Assembly: GCA_007127275.1 (NCBI GenBank)
Contig: SKZP01000349.1
Coordinates: 1-6,709, forward strand
From: Planctomycetota bacterium
Lineage (GTDB): Bacteria; Planctomycetota; UBA8742; SKZP01
Direction: 5' to 3'
Length of the DNA stretch: 6,709 nt
Shown here in pieces: positions 1 to 6,709 of this stretch. Within the stretch, counting starts at the first letter, position 1; every line of letters starts with the position of its first letter. The notes beneath the pieces were generated by a model. That model saw only the letters and a list, made by a program, of their open reading frames with translations, did not search any database and had not been told where the DNA came from. Made by a program: the position numbers and the translations under genes.

Positions 1-113
1 GCATGCCTTCGGCCGCCGCGGTGCTCACCGACTACGAGCAGCGCCAAGCCCGCGCCGCCGCCTCCCCCGGCCCCGCCAATGGCAGCGGTTCGAGCCAGCG
101 CCGCTCCAGCTAA
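1..113 (+). CDS. 3' end of an unidentified gene (partial)
   Basis: This is the C-terminal tail of a plus-strand gene that enters from outside the window. It is read in the frame of position 3 and stops at the TAA at 111-113. About 36 residues are visible. They begin MPSAAAVLTDYEQRQARAAA, and the rest is a Ser/Gly/Pro/Arg-rich, probably disordered end. The ATG at 3-5 is likely an internal methionine rather than the start. The support for coding is the codon pattern: nearly every third position is G or C, as in the well-supported genes here. The piece is too short to assign a family, so no function is proposed. It converges on the minus-strand gene ending at 382. The alternative is that this frame is open by chance in GC-rich DNA. 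Confidence 0.5.
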   Translation, partial: MPSAAAVLTDYEQRQARAAASPGPANGSGSSQRRSS

Positions 114-279
114 TCTCCGTAGGTCGCCAAGCCACGGGTTGCGGCCCGTAGGCCTCACGCGTTGACGGATTCCACCCCCCAGGCCGCGCCCCGTGGGATT
201 TTCCGGATGCCAAACGGCCAGCGGTTTAGCCGCAACGCGCAGCGGAGCGTGGCCCTCCATCTTCTCCCATGAGCCGCCT

Positions 280-300
280 CGTCTCGGGGTTTGCGAGACG
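280..300. repeat. Inverted repeat, 7-bp stem and 7-nt loop
   Basis: CGTCTCG at 280-286 and CGAGACG at 294-300 are perfect complements separated by seven bases. The hairpin lies between two convergent genes, where a transcription stop would be useful to both. There is no T-run on either strand, so it is not a canonical intrinsic terminator. Confidence 0.4.
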
Positions 301-345
301 CCTCCCGTTTGGCGCGCTCCGCTTCGCCTCCCGGCCAACCAAGTG

Positions 346-362
346 GCGGCCTTTCCGGCCGC
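346..362. repeat. Inverted repeat just past the minus-strand gene's stop
   Basis: GCGGCC at 346-351 and GGCCGC at 357-362 form an all-GC 6-bp stem with a 5-nt loop. On the minus strand it begins 19 bases after the stop codon of the hypothetical gene at 382-1041. It could slow polymerase or protect the mRNA 3' end, but no T-tract follows it, so calling it a terminator would be speculative. Confidence 0.35.
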
Positions 363-381
363 GCGTTTCGACGAGAGCGGG

Positions 382-1041
382 TCACGTCGGCGCGTCGAGC
401 ATCGCCCGCAGCACCACGCCGAGGCCGTCGCGAGATGGCAGCGCCTGTACCGGGCCTAGTTGCAACAACTCGCGGCGGGCGTCATTGACGACGTTGAGGC
501 TCAGGGGGTTGCGCTGCTCGCTCTCGGCCAGGGCAATCGTGGCAATGGCCGTTTTGAGCTGGCTGGCGCGGACGCGCAGTGTCAGCGGCGAGTACCGCCC
601 CGGGTGGATGTGGACGTGCCGAGACTCGAGTGTGCCCCAGCGCAGGCACCAACGCGAACCGTCGGCGACCTCCGCCATTGCATAGCCGGAGTGCTGCTCA
701 ATCCAACCACGGTACACCTCCGGCTGCAGCAGGCCCGTCTGCTGCAAATGCTCGACAAGCTGCGCCGCGATTGCTTCCGGCATCAACCGCCCGACGTAAA
801 GGTCGGTCACGCGCGCACCAATGTGACGCATTGATGCAAGCAGTTCCTGGCGGCCTCGCACTCCCTGGGCGACGAGGTGGCATACCCGCCGGTGGATCTC
901 GCGAGCGTGGTGCTTGAAGCTGTTGAACAAAACCGGCGCGGGCAGCGACGTCGAAAGCTCCGCACCGGGCTCCGGCTCGCTCGGGCTCCGCTCGCGGAAT
1001 TCGGACTCGCTCGGTGTGTCGTCAGAGTGCGGGCCACACAT
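382..1041 (-). CDS. Hypothetical protein, 219 aa
   Basis: I do not recognise this protein and assign no function. The ATG at 1041 is preceded on the minus strand by TGAGGT nine bases upstream, a good ribosome binding site that fixes the start. Residues 1-37 are rich in Ser, Glu, Pro and Asp and are probably disordered. Residues 40-110 look helical and charged (an HHAREIHRR stretch near 44-52). Residues 111-160 contain aromatic and beta-like segments, including WCLRWG at 131-136 and HVHIHPGRYSP at 142-152. Residues 160-219 are again helical. There is no signal peptide or transmembrane segment, so it is probably cytosolic. Cys54 and Cys132 are too few for a classical metal-binding motif, although the HVHIH cluster could bind metal. 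Codon third positions are mostly G/C, supporting a real gene. It diverges from the nar genes across about 1 kb and need not be related to them. Confidence 0.7.
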   Translation of the reverse strand: MCGPHSDDTPSESEFRERSPSEPEPGAELSTSLPAPVLFNSFKHHAREIHRRVCHLVAQGVRGRQELLASMRHIGARVTDLYVGRLMPEAIAAQLVEHLQQTGLLQPEVYRGWIEQHSGYAMAEVADGSRWCLRWGTLESRHVHIHPGRYSPLTLRVRASQLKTAIATIALAESEQRNPLSLNVVNDARRELLQLGPVQALPSRDGLGVVLRAMLDAPT

Positions 1042-1050
1042 GTAGGTAGG

Positions 1051-1056
1051 ACCTCA
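1051..1056 (-). promoter_or_regulatory. Ribosome binding site of the 219-aa hypothetical gene
   Basis: Read on the minus strand, this is TGAGGT, with nine bases before the ATG at 1041. It is the main reason for preferring this start. Confidence 0.55.
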
Positions 1057-1071
1057 AGGGAGCGAAACTCT

Positions 1072-1311
1072 GGCTCGTGTTGTGCAATGGCGAAATCTTC
1101 GGGTCGAGCGTGACGGCGAAGAGTGTGCGAGGCGAAGGAAGGTGACGCGCCATTTGGGACGTTGAGCTGTCTCGGTATTGCCGTGCGGTGGCGCAGCCTG
1201 TCCTACGTCAATGGGCACACAGTTGCCGCCGCCCATATACTCCCAACGCAACGCGCCGGCAAGCGAAGTCCTTCGGGAAGTTTGCACCGGGGCATCCGGC
1301 TCGTGTTGTGC
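1072..1311 (+). repeat. Two copies of a 14-bp direct repeat
   Basis: GGCTCGTGTTGTGC occurs at 1072-1085 and again at 1298-1311, 226 bp apart in the same orientation. Near each copy lies a related GCGAA...CTTCGGG stretch (about 1090-1103 and 1263-1276), though on different sides of the 14-mer. This suggests either a diverged, rearranged duplication or two members of a dispersed repeat family. The listed span covers both copies and the DNA between them. Confidence 0.4.
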
Positions 1312-1480
1312 CGCAAGTCCCCGGCGCTTCCCGTGCATTCCCAAATCTGCGGGCAATGATTGGTCGCTAGCCAGCCGTGACGCGCAGCAAAACGCGCCCC
1401 GCGCTGCCGGCCTCGGAGAGGCGCGCCGAATGCGGTTGAGAGCGGACAAAACAAGGCGAGCGCAGGGCACCAAGCGCAAA

Positions 1481-1502
1481 CCCCGCAAGGCAATCCGCGG
1501 GG
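1481..1502. repeat. GC hairpin, 6-bp stem and 10-nt loop
   Basis: CCCCGC at 1481-1486 pairs perfectly with GCGGGG at 1497-1502. There is no T-run after it on either strand, and no known gene ends here. It sits directly before the 22-bp tandem duplication and may be part of the same repetitive element. Confidence 0.35.
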
Positions 1503-1526
1503 TACCGTGCTTCGCCTCGCAGGGCT

Positions 1527-1571
1527 GACGCCTGCGCCTGCGCTCGCAGACGCCTGCGCCTGCGCTCGCAG
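1527..1571 (+). repeat. Perfect 22-bp tandem duplication
   Basis: The sequence has period 22 across 45 bases. The unit at 1528-1549 is repeated exactly at 1550-1571. Each unit contains CCTGCG twice and ends in CTGCGCTCGCAG, itself an imperfect palindrome (CTGC and GCAG arms around a 4-base loop). The two identical copies imply a recent slippage or duplication event in non-coding DNA. A count of two copies without spacers argues against CRISPR. Confidence 0.85.
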
Positions 1572-2044
1572 CAGAACGGAAACCTTCCAACGGCATCAGA
1601 AAAGGTTGCGCACGCAAGCCCCTACAAGTCCACGGGCTGGATCATTGGGTCGTTGGCAAGCAATGGCGGTGCCGCTGTAACGGCATTCGAGTCGAGCTCC
1701 CGTGCCTACTTGAACCCTTCCTCGGTTGAGCCGCGGGTTCGCTCCATACCATTCCTTTCGCTTTCCCTCGAACTCGGTTTCGTGGAGAGCCTCGGCCAAA
1801 CGCTCACCGACCTGCTTGCGGCTAGTACGACTGGCTGAGTGCGGCGACGAACTCGAATACGCGCCAAGGGAACGCAGCACTGCATAGCTTCGACGGCACT
1901 TCCTTTTGCGTGCCGGTCGACCTCCCCGGCCCGGGAACCCGGATTCAAGGCACGAGCGAGAAAACCTCCGCCACGCTCTGGATTGGAACAGCGCTTGCAT
2001 CTGCGTGAATTGCTGTCACGCCCCTTGCTTGGTTCCTCTTTCCC

Positions 2045-2048
2045 GAGG
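2045..2048 (+). promoter_or_regulatory. Ribosome binding site of the cytochrome c gene
   Basis: GAGG at 2045-2048 lies six bases before the ATG at 2055. This fixes the start at 2055 rather than at the in-frame ATG at 1839, whose extra 72 residues are Arg-rich and would bury the signal peptide. Confidence 0.65.
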
Positions 2049-2054
2049 CGTTGT

Positions 2055-2927
2055 ATGAGGCCTACTCGTTTCGACTTTCGCGCCGCCCTCGTTCCGCTTG
2101 CAGGAATCTTCGCACTGTTGCTCGTGCCCGGCGCGACCGCTTCCGCGCAGGAGCAGGACGAAGAGTACTTGCAACGTGGTGAAAACGTCTTCGAGCGACA
2201 GTGCGCTGCCTGCCACTCCCTCGGCGGCGGCGACCTGGTCGGCCCCGACTTGGCAGGGATCATGGAGAAGCGCACGCGAGAGTACGTGCGGCGCTTCATC
2301 CTAGAGCCGAATGCGCTGAAAGCGGAAGACGAAACGGCCCGCGAGGTCGGCGAGCGGTTTCCCTCGGCGATGGCGCCAATCATGTTGAGCGACGAGAACA
2401 TGGAGGCGTTGCTCGCTTATCTCGAAGCGATGTCCGACGTCGAGATCGAGCTCGAACCGGAAGAAGTCGCCCAGATCACCGACGAGTTGATTGAGAAAGG
2501 ACGCGCGATCTTCCTCGGCACGTCTCGGCTCGAGCACGGCGGCCCCTCCTGCATCAGTTGCCACAACGTCGCCGGCGACGGCGGCCTCGGCGGCGGTAAC
2601 CTCGGCATTGACCTCACCGACGCCTACCGGCGCTTCACCGCCAGCGGCAACCCCAACGCGTTGCTCACGACCATCCAGAACCCCGCCTTCCCGATGATGC
2701 GCGAGGCATATGACGACAAACCGATCACCGAGGAAGAAGCGCTCGCGCTCAACGCCTATTTCGCCAGTGTGAGCGACCGCTCCCCCGAGGATGAGCGTGG
2801 CTGGGGCGAGCTCTTTCTCATCCTTGGCGTGCTCGGCGGAATCCTCTTCCTCGGTGTCTTCGACTTCATCTGGCGCAAACGCTTCACCGCAGTCCGCAAA
2901 CCACTGGTAGAGGGAGCACGGCGATGA
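2055..2927 (+). CDS. narC: Diheme, membrane-anchored cytochrome c (NarC-like)
   Basis: This 290-residue exported electron-transfer protein probably serves the nitrate reductase encoded by the next gene. Residues 1-31 are a signal peptide: basic start, hydrophobic core, ASA before a QE cleavage site. Domain 1 (about 33-127) has the heme c motif CAACH at 50-54, with Met106 the likely distal ligand ahead of [13 protein letters not shown]. Domain 2 (about 139-243) has CISCH at 166-170, with Met214 or Met215 the likely ligand. Residues 251-273 form one hydrophobic helix, followed by a basic tail ([10 protein letters not shown]). The hemes therefore sit outside the membrane and the C-terminus inside. 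The soluble part is strongly acidic. Its stop overlaps the narG start (ATGA). Thermus NarC is, as I recall, a diheme cytochrome c encoded first in the nar operon and needed for active enzyme. That family assignment is inference from architecture and context, while the cytochrome call itself is firm. Confidence 0.85.
   Translation: MRPTRFDFRAALVPLAGIFALLLVPGATASAQEQDEEYLQRGENVFERQCAACHSLGGGDLVGPDLAGIMEKRTREYVRRFILEPNALKAEDETAREVGERFPSAMAPIMLSDENMEALLAYLEAMSDVEIELEPEEVAQITDELIEKGRAIFLGTSRLEHGGPSCISCHNVAGDGGLGGGNLGIDLTDAYRRFTASGNPNALLTTIQNPAFPMMREAYDDKPITEEEALALNAYFASVSDRSPEDERGWGELFLILGVLGGILFLGVFDFIWRKRFTAVRKPLVEGARR
2911..2916 (+). promoter_or_regulatory. Ribosome binding site of narG
   Basis: AGGGAG at 2911-2916 stands seven bases before the ATG at 2924. 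It lies inside the end of the cytochrome gene, so ribosomes finishing that gene could reinitiate on narG. Confidence 0.7.
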
Positions 2928-5900
2928 ACAACGGTAATGGCAACGGCACAAGCACGGGCAAGGCCCTCAAGTGGATCCAAGACATTGTCGCGCCCAAGAC
3001 TCGCCGGTGGGAGGAGTTCTACCGCAACCGCTGGCAGCACGACAAACGGGTCCGCTCGACCCACGGTGTGAACTGCACCGGCGGCTGCTCCTGGGAGATC
3101 TTCGTCAAGGACGGGATTGTTACCTGGGAATTGCAAGCACTCGACTACCCGCTGCTGGAAAGCAGCCTGCCGCCGTATGAGCCGCGCGGCTGCCAGCGGG
3201 GTATTTCGTATTCGTGGTATCTCTACTCGCCCCTTCGGGTGCGGTATCCGTATGTGCGCGGACCGCTGCTCGATCTGTGGCGGCAACTCAGGCAGCAACA
3301 TTCTGACCCCGTCGACGCGTGGGCAGCGTTGCAGAATGACCCGCAAGCGCGCGAGCGCTACCAGCGGGCTCGCGGCAAGGGAGGCTTCCGCCGGGCCGAA
3401 TGGCGCACGGCCTTAGAGTTAATGGCGGCAGCTAATGTCCACACCGCGAAGAAATGGGGCCCCGACCGAGTGATCGGCTTCTCGCCGATCCCAGCCATGA
3501 GCTTCATGAGCTACGGAGGGGGTTCCCGCTTTCTGCAATTGTTCGGCGGGGTCAACCTTTCTTTCTACGACTGGTACTGCGACCTGCCCAACGCCTCCCC
3601 CGAGGCCTGGGGCGAGCAGACCGACGTGCAGGAAAGTGCCGACTGGTACAACGCAAAGTTCCTCGCCGTCATGGGCTCGAACCTCAACATGACGCGCACG
3701 CCGGATTGCCACTTCGCCGCGGAAGCCCGGCACAACGGCACGAAGATGGTCGTCTTCGCTCCCGACTTCAACCAGGTCGCGAAGTACGCCGACGAGTGGG
3801 TGCCGATCAATAAGGGCCAGGACGGCGCCTTCTGGATGGCGGTCAACCACGTCATCCTGAAAGAGTTCCACCACGAGAAGAAGACGCCCTACTTCCTCGA
3901 ATACGTCAAGCGCTACACCGACACGCCCTTCCTCGTCGAGATGCAGGACGAAGGCGGCAAACTCCGCCCGGGCAAGTTCCTGCGGGCGAATACCGTCAGC
4001 CGTTACGCGGATGCCGAGCACGGCGACTGGAAGTTTCTCGTGTGGGACAAGACCTCGAACGAGCCGCGCATGCCCGGCGGCGCCGTCGGCCACCGCTGGC
4101 CGCAGAGCGAGGAAGAAAACGGCAAGTGGAACCTCAAGCAGGAGGAAGCCGGCAGCGGCGAGCCGCTCGAGTTCGAGCTGACCTTCCTTGAGCAGCACGA
4201 CAAGACCGCGCCGACGTTGTTCGACGACTTCGGCAACGGCGTCGAGATCACGCGCTCGGTGCCGCTGCGCAAGGTGGAGACCAGCGAAGGCACGAAGTGG
4301 GTCGCGACGGTCTACGACCTCTTGATGGCGCAGTACGGCGTCGACCGCGGCCTCGACGGGGACAACCCGGCAAAGGACTACGACGACGACGTGCCGTTCA
4401 CGCCGGCCTGGCAAGAAAAGTGGACCGGCATCAGCCGCGACGACATCCTGCGCTTTGCGCGCCAGTGGGCCGGCACCGCCGAGGGCACGAACGGCAAGTG
4501 CACGGTGATCATCGGGGCGGGGATCAACCACTGGTACCACAACAACCTGATCTACCGCGCGGCGATGAACGCGCTGATGCTCTGCGGTTGCGTCGGCGTC
4601 AACGGCGGCGGCCTCGCCCACTACGTCGGCCAGGAAAAGCTTGCCCCGATGGCTGCCTGGAGCACCATTGCCTTCGGCAAGGACTGGCAAGGCGGACAGC
4701 GCCTGCAGAACGCGCCGTCGTGGCACTACGTCAACAGCGATCAGTGGCGCTACGAGCGGCAGTTCCGCGAATACGCGGCCATGCCGAACAACGAGGAGGA
4801 CGAGCTCGCCAGCGGCCACACGATGGACCTGCAAACCAAGGCCGTGCGGCTGGGCTGGCTGCCGTTCTATCCGCAGTTCAACCGCAACAGCATTGACCTC
4901 GTCAAAGAAGCGGAAGCGGCGGGCTGCAAGAGCGACGAAGAGATTGTCCAGTGGGTCGTTGAGCAGCTCAAGCAGGACAAGCTCAAGTTCGCCGTCGAGG
5001 ATCCGGACGCCGAGGAGAACTGGCCGCGCGTCTGGTACATCTGGCGCGGCAATGCGCTGATGTCGAGTGCGAAGGGGCATGAGTACATGCTCAACCACTA
5101 CCTCGGCACGCACCACAACGAGCTCTCCAAGGAGGTCGCCGAGGGCACACTGAAGGAAACGGTCTGGCGCGACGCGGTGAAGGGGAAGTTCGACCTCGTC
5201 GTCGACATCAACTTCCGCATGGACACCTCGGCCCTCTACAGCGACGTCGTACTGCCCGCGGCCACCTTCTACGAGAAGGCCGACCTCAACAGCACCGACC
5301 TGCACAGCTACATCCACCCCTTGAGCCGCGCGGTGCCGCCGGTGTGGGAGACGAAGAGCGACTGGCAGGCCTTCCGCTCCATTGCCGAGAAGACGGCCGC
5401 GCTTGCGAAGAATCACCTGCCCGGCAAGGTGCGCGAGATCCACTGCGCGCCGCTGGCCCACGACTCGCCGGACGAGCTTGCCCAGCCCAACGTGAAGGAC
5501 TGGAAGAAAGGCGAGTGCGAGCCGATCCCCGGCAAGACGATGCCGCACATCAAGGTGGTCACCCGCGACTACGAGAACCTGCACGAGCGCTTCTGCGCCC
5601 TCGGCCCGGCGGTAAAGGAAGGGGAGATTGGCGCGCACGGAGTAAAGTACTTCGCCGGCGACGTCTACGAGCAGATGATCAAGGACGGCCCGGTCGTCGA
5701 GGTAAGCGGCGAGCGCTACCCCTCGGTGCGCGACGACGAGGACGCCTGCAACGCGGTGCTGCTGCTCGCCAGCGAAACCAACGGTGAGCTCGCCTACCGC
5801 GGCTACGAAAAGATGGAGAAGAAGGTCGGCCTCAAGCTCACCGACCTCGCCGAGGGCAACCGCGCCCAGCGCATCACCTACAAGGATCTGCAAGCGCAAC

Positions 5901-6613
5901 CGCGGCGGCTGCTCAACAGCCCCGTCTGGTCGGGCTTGCTCACCGACGGCCGCGCCTACTCGCCGTTTACCTACAACGTCGAGCGGCTCGTCCCCTGGCG
6001 CACGCTCACCGGCCGGCAAAGCATGTACCTCGACCACGACGGGTACCTCGCCTTCGGCGAGCACCTGCCGACGTTCAAGCCGGGCCCGAGCCCGATGGTC
6101 TACGGCGACCTCGTCTACACCGACCAGATGCTCGGCGATGCGAAACGCGCCGGCGAGCTGCGGCCGCTCAACCTGCTGACGCCGCACGGCAAGTGGCACA
6201 TCCACTCGACCTACGGCGACAACGAGCGCATGACGACGCTCTCTCGCGGCCTCGAGCCGTTCTGGTGCAACGACAAGGACGCCGAGGAGTTCGGCATCAA
6301 CGACAACGACTGGGTCGAGGTGCACAACGACCACGGCGTCTACGTCACCCGCGCCTGCGTCAGTGCGCGCATACCCCGCGGCGTCTGCATCATCTACCAC
6401 TCGCCGGAGCGCACCTACGGCAACCCCAAGTCGAATCTGCGCGGCAACCGCCGCGGCGGCGGCCACAACAGCCTCACCCGCACGCGGCTCAAGCCGGTCC
6501 TGATGTTCGGCGGTTACGCCCAGTTCACCTACCACTTCAACTACTGGGGGCCCACGGGCGTAAACCGCGACACCCATGTCTACGTCCGCAAGGTGGATCA
6601 ATTGCTGTGGTGA
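2924..6613 (+). CDS. narG: Respiratory nitrate reductase alpha subunit NarG (or nitrite oxidoreductase NxrA)
   Basis: This is the catalytic Mo-bisMGD subunit that interconverts nitrate and nitrite with NarH and NarI. It has 1229 residues, against about 1247 in E. coli, so it is full length. The N-terminus (1-14) is a Asn/Gly-rich tail absent from E. coli. FS0 [4Fe-4S] ligands are His47, Cys51 and Cys55 (HGVNCTGGC) and Cys90 (RGCQRG). The Mo ligand is Asp220 in FYDWYCDLP, matching E. coli Asp222. Other family landmarks are [15 protein letters not shown] (229-243), the active-site region GAGINHWYH with His536, GCVGVNGGG, the [12 protein letters not shown] segment, [14 protein letters not shown] [16 protein letters not shown], and [15 protein letters not shown]. 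The C-terminus ends about 17 residues earlier than in E. coli. No Tat twin-arginine signal with a hydrophobic core is present, so the enzyme should face the cytoplasm. narH should follow but is not in the window. NarG and Nitrobacter-type NxrA share all these features, so the physiological direction is unresolved. Confidence 0.96.
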   Translation: MNNGNGNGTSTGKALKWIQDIVAPKTRRWEEFYRNRWQHDKRVRSTHGVNCTGGCSWEIFVKDGIVTWELQALDYPLLESSLPPYEPRGCQRGISYSWYLYSPLRVRYPYVRGPLLDLWRQLRQQHSDPVDAWAALQNDPQARERYQRARGKGGFRRAEWRTALELMAAANVHTAKKWGPDRVIGFSPIPAMSFMSYGGGSRFLQLFGGVNLSFYDWYCDLPNASPEAWGEQTDVQESADWYNAKFLAVMGSNLNMTRTPDCHFAAEARHNGTKMVVFAPDFNQVAKYADEWVPINKGQDGAFWMAVNHVILKEFHHEKKTPYFLEYVKRYTDTPFLVEMQDEGGKLRPGKFLRANTVSRYADAEHGDWKFLVWDKTSNEPRMPGGAVGHRWPQSEEENGKWNLKQEEAGSGEPLEFELTFLEQHDKTAPTLFDDFGNGVEITRSVPLRKVETSEGTKWVATVYDLLMAQYGVDRGLDGDNPAKDYDDDVPFTPAWQEKWTGISRDDILRFARQWAGTAEGTNGKCTVIIGAGINHWYHNNLIYRAAMNALMLCGCVGVNGGGLAHYVGQEKLAPMAAWSTIAFGKDWQGGQRLQNAPSWHYVNSDQWRYERQFREYAAMPNNEEDELASGHTMDLQTKAVRLGWLPFYPQFNRNSIDLVKEAEAAGCKSDEEIVQWVVEQLKQDKLKFAVEDPDAEENWPRVWYIWRGNALMSSAKGHEYMLNHYLGTHHNELSKEVAEGTLKETVWRDAVKGKFDLVVDINFRMDTSALYSDVVLPAATFYEKADLNSTDLHSYIHPLSRAVPPVWETKSDWQAFRSIAEKTAALAKNHLPGKVREIHCAPLAHDSPDELAQPNVKDWKKGECEPIPGKTMPHIKVVTRDYENLHERFCALGPAVKEGEIGAHGVKYFAGDVYEQMIKDGPVVEVSGERYPSVRDDEDACNAVLLLASETNGELAYRGYEKMEKKVGLKLTDLAEGNRAQRITYKDLQAQPRRLLNSPVWSGLLTDGRAYSPFTYNVERLVPWRTLTGRQSMYLDHDGYLAFGEHLPTFKPGPSPMVYGDLVYTDQMLGDAKRAGELRPLNLLTPHGKWHIHSTYGDNERMTTLSRGLEPFWCNDKDAEEFGINDNDWVEVHNDHGVYVTRACVSARIPRGVCIIYHSPERTYGNPKSNLRGNRRGGGHNSLTRTRLKPVLMFGGYAQFTYHFNYWGPTGVNRDTHVYVRKVDQLLW

Positions 6614-6620
6614 GAAGAGG

Positions 6621-6652
6621 AGTGGCTGGTGGTTAGTGGCTGGTGGCTAGTG
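6621..6652 (+). repeat. Tandem heptamer array after narG
   Basis: Four consecutive 7-bp units (AGTGGCT, GGTGGTT, AGTGGCT, GGTGGCT) fit the consensus RGTGGYT, followed by a partial AGTG. The array starts seven bases after the narG stop. An inverted heptamer, AGCCACT, lies at 6698-6704. GCTAGTG at 6646-6652 can pair with CACTAGC at 6701-6707, enclosing the hairpin at 6677-6696. It looks like a simple-sequence or extragenic repetitive element inside the operon. Confidence 0.75.
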
Positions 6653-6676
6653 AAAAGAACGGGGCGCGTGGTCGAG

Positions 6677-6696
6677 GTGATGAACGTCTTCATCAC
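6677..6696. repeat. Perfect 8-bp hairpin with 4-nt loop downstream of narG
   Basis: GTGATGAA at 6677-6684 pairs perfectly with TTCATCAC at 6689-6696 around the loop CGTC. No T-run follows (GAGCCACTAG), so it is not a standard intrinsic terminator. That is consistent with transcription continuing into an expected narH. The ATG inside the stem (6681) opens only an eight-codon frame ending at TAG (6705-6707), so it is not a narH start. It may be an mRNA-stabilising or processing structure. Confidence 0.6.
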
Positions 6697-6709
6697 GAGC
6701 CACTAGCAA

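Larger units (their letters stand above)
1042..2054. other. About 1 kb gene-poor region between divergent genes
   Basis: I see no convincing gene here. Open frames exist on both strands (for example minus 1054-1617 and 1596-2000). Their products are Arg/Ser/Ala-rich without domain character, their codon bias is unlike the real genes, and I see no good ribosome binding sites for them. The region holds a 22-bp tandem duplication, a small GC hairpin and a dispersed 14-bp direct repeat. It must carry the promoter for the cytochrome c-narG operon and probably that of the minus-strand gene. I could not identify a trustworthy sigma-70 or sigma-54 promoter, an FNR-type TTGAT-N4-ATCAA site or NarL heptamers by eye. 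It may be remnant or repetitive intergenic DNA. Confidence 0.5.

Noticed and set aside
460..834. Plus-strand open frame overlapping the 219-aa gene
   Set aside because: It is the antisense shadow of the minus-strand gene, which has the better length, start site and codon bias.
1236..1241. TATACT resembling a -10 box
   Set aside because: No acceptable -35 element lies 16-18 bases upstream, and it is about 800 bp from the plus-strand gene start.
1527..1571. Possible CRISPR repeat
   Set aside because: Only two directly adjacent copies with no spacer between them, and no cas genes in the window.
1894..1910. Sigma-54-like promoter (CGGCAC ... TTTTGC)
   Set aside because: The GG and GC elements are separated by 11 bases instead of the required 10, and the expected T before GG is a C.
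1054..2000. Minus-strand open frames at 1054-1617 and 1596-2000
   Set aside because: Composition is low-complexity Arg/Ser/Ala, there is no recognisable motif, and I see no convincing ribosome binding site. One frame runs through the 22-bp tandem duplication.
1839..2054. N-terminal extension of the cytochrome c frame to an earlier ATG
   Set aside because: The extra 72 residues are Arg/Pro/Ser-rich, would place the signal peptide internally, and lack a ribosome binding site. GAGG before the ATG at 2055 gives a normal signal-peptide start.
2948..3010. Possible Tat signal at the NarG N-terminus (TRRWEEF)
   Set aside because: The paired arginines at 27-28 are followed by a charged, hydrophilic stretch rather than a hydrophobic core. 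The segment aligns with the normal NarG N-terminal region before the FS0 motif.
3419..6601. A minus-strand open frame of 1060 codons antisense to narG
   Set aside because: It lies opposite a gene with unmistakable NarG homology. In GC-rich coding DNA with strong G/C third positions, antisense frames often lack stops. The product is Val/Ala/Arg/Leu-rich without domain character and has no identifiable start signals.

Overview
The window comes from a GC-rich bacterium. It is most likely Gram-negative, because it encodes an exported c-type cytochrome with a membrane anchor next to a respiratory nitrate reductase catalytic subunit. Lineage cannot be fixed from the sequence alone. The gene order (diheme cytochrome c, then narG) is the one I recall from the Thermus nar operon. 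A cytochrome c gene also lies next to nxrA in Nitrobacter-type nitrite oxidizers. Codon third positions in the real genes are strongly G/C.

Layout. Positions 1-113 hold the last codons of a plus-strand gene cut by the window edge. Positions 114-381 are a convergent intergenic stretch with two small GC hairpins. Positions 382-1041 (minus strand) encode a 219-residue protein I do not recognise. Positions 1042-2054 are about 1 kb with no convincing gene. This stretch holds a perfect 22-bp tandem duplication, a GC hairpin and a 14-bp direct repeat, and it presumably contains the promoter of the nar operon. Positions 2055-2927 encode a diheme, C-terminally membrane-anchored cytochrome c (NarC-like). 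Positions 2924-6613 encode the full-length molybdopterin catalytic subunit NarG (or its close relative NxrA). Positions 6614-6709 are non-coding: a tandem array of a 7-bp motif and a perfect 8-bp hairpin. The expected narH would lie beyond the window.

How the genes work together. The cytochrome c and NarG reading frames overlap by four bases (ATGA), so they are cotranscribed and probably translationally coupled. NarG carries the Mo-bisMGD site (Asp220) and the FS0 iron-sulfur cluster ligands (His47, Cys51, Cys55, Cys90). It has no Tat signal, so it should sit on the cytoplasmic face, as in E. coli NarGHI. The cytochrome places two heme c groups outside the membrane and is held by one C-terminal helix. 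It is a plausible electron carrier between the respiratory chain and the Nar complex. Direction of flow (nitrate reduction or nitrite oxidation) cannot be decided from this window.

I did not find a clearly new system. The most interesting points are the NarC-NarG module with unresolved physiological direction, the repeat-and-hairpin element inside the operon after narG, and the long repeat-bearing leader region.
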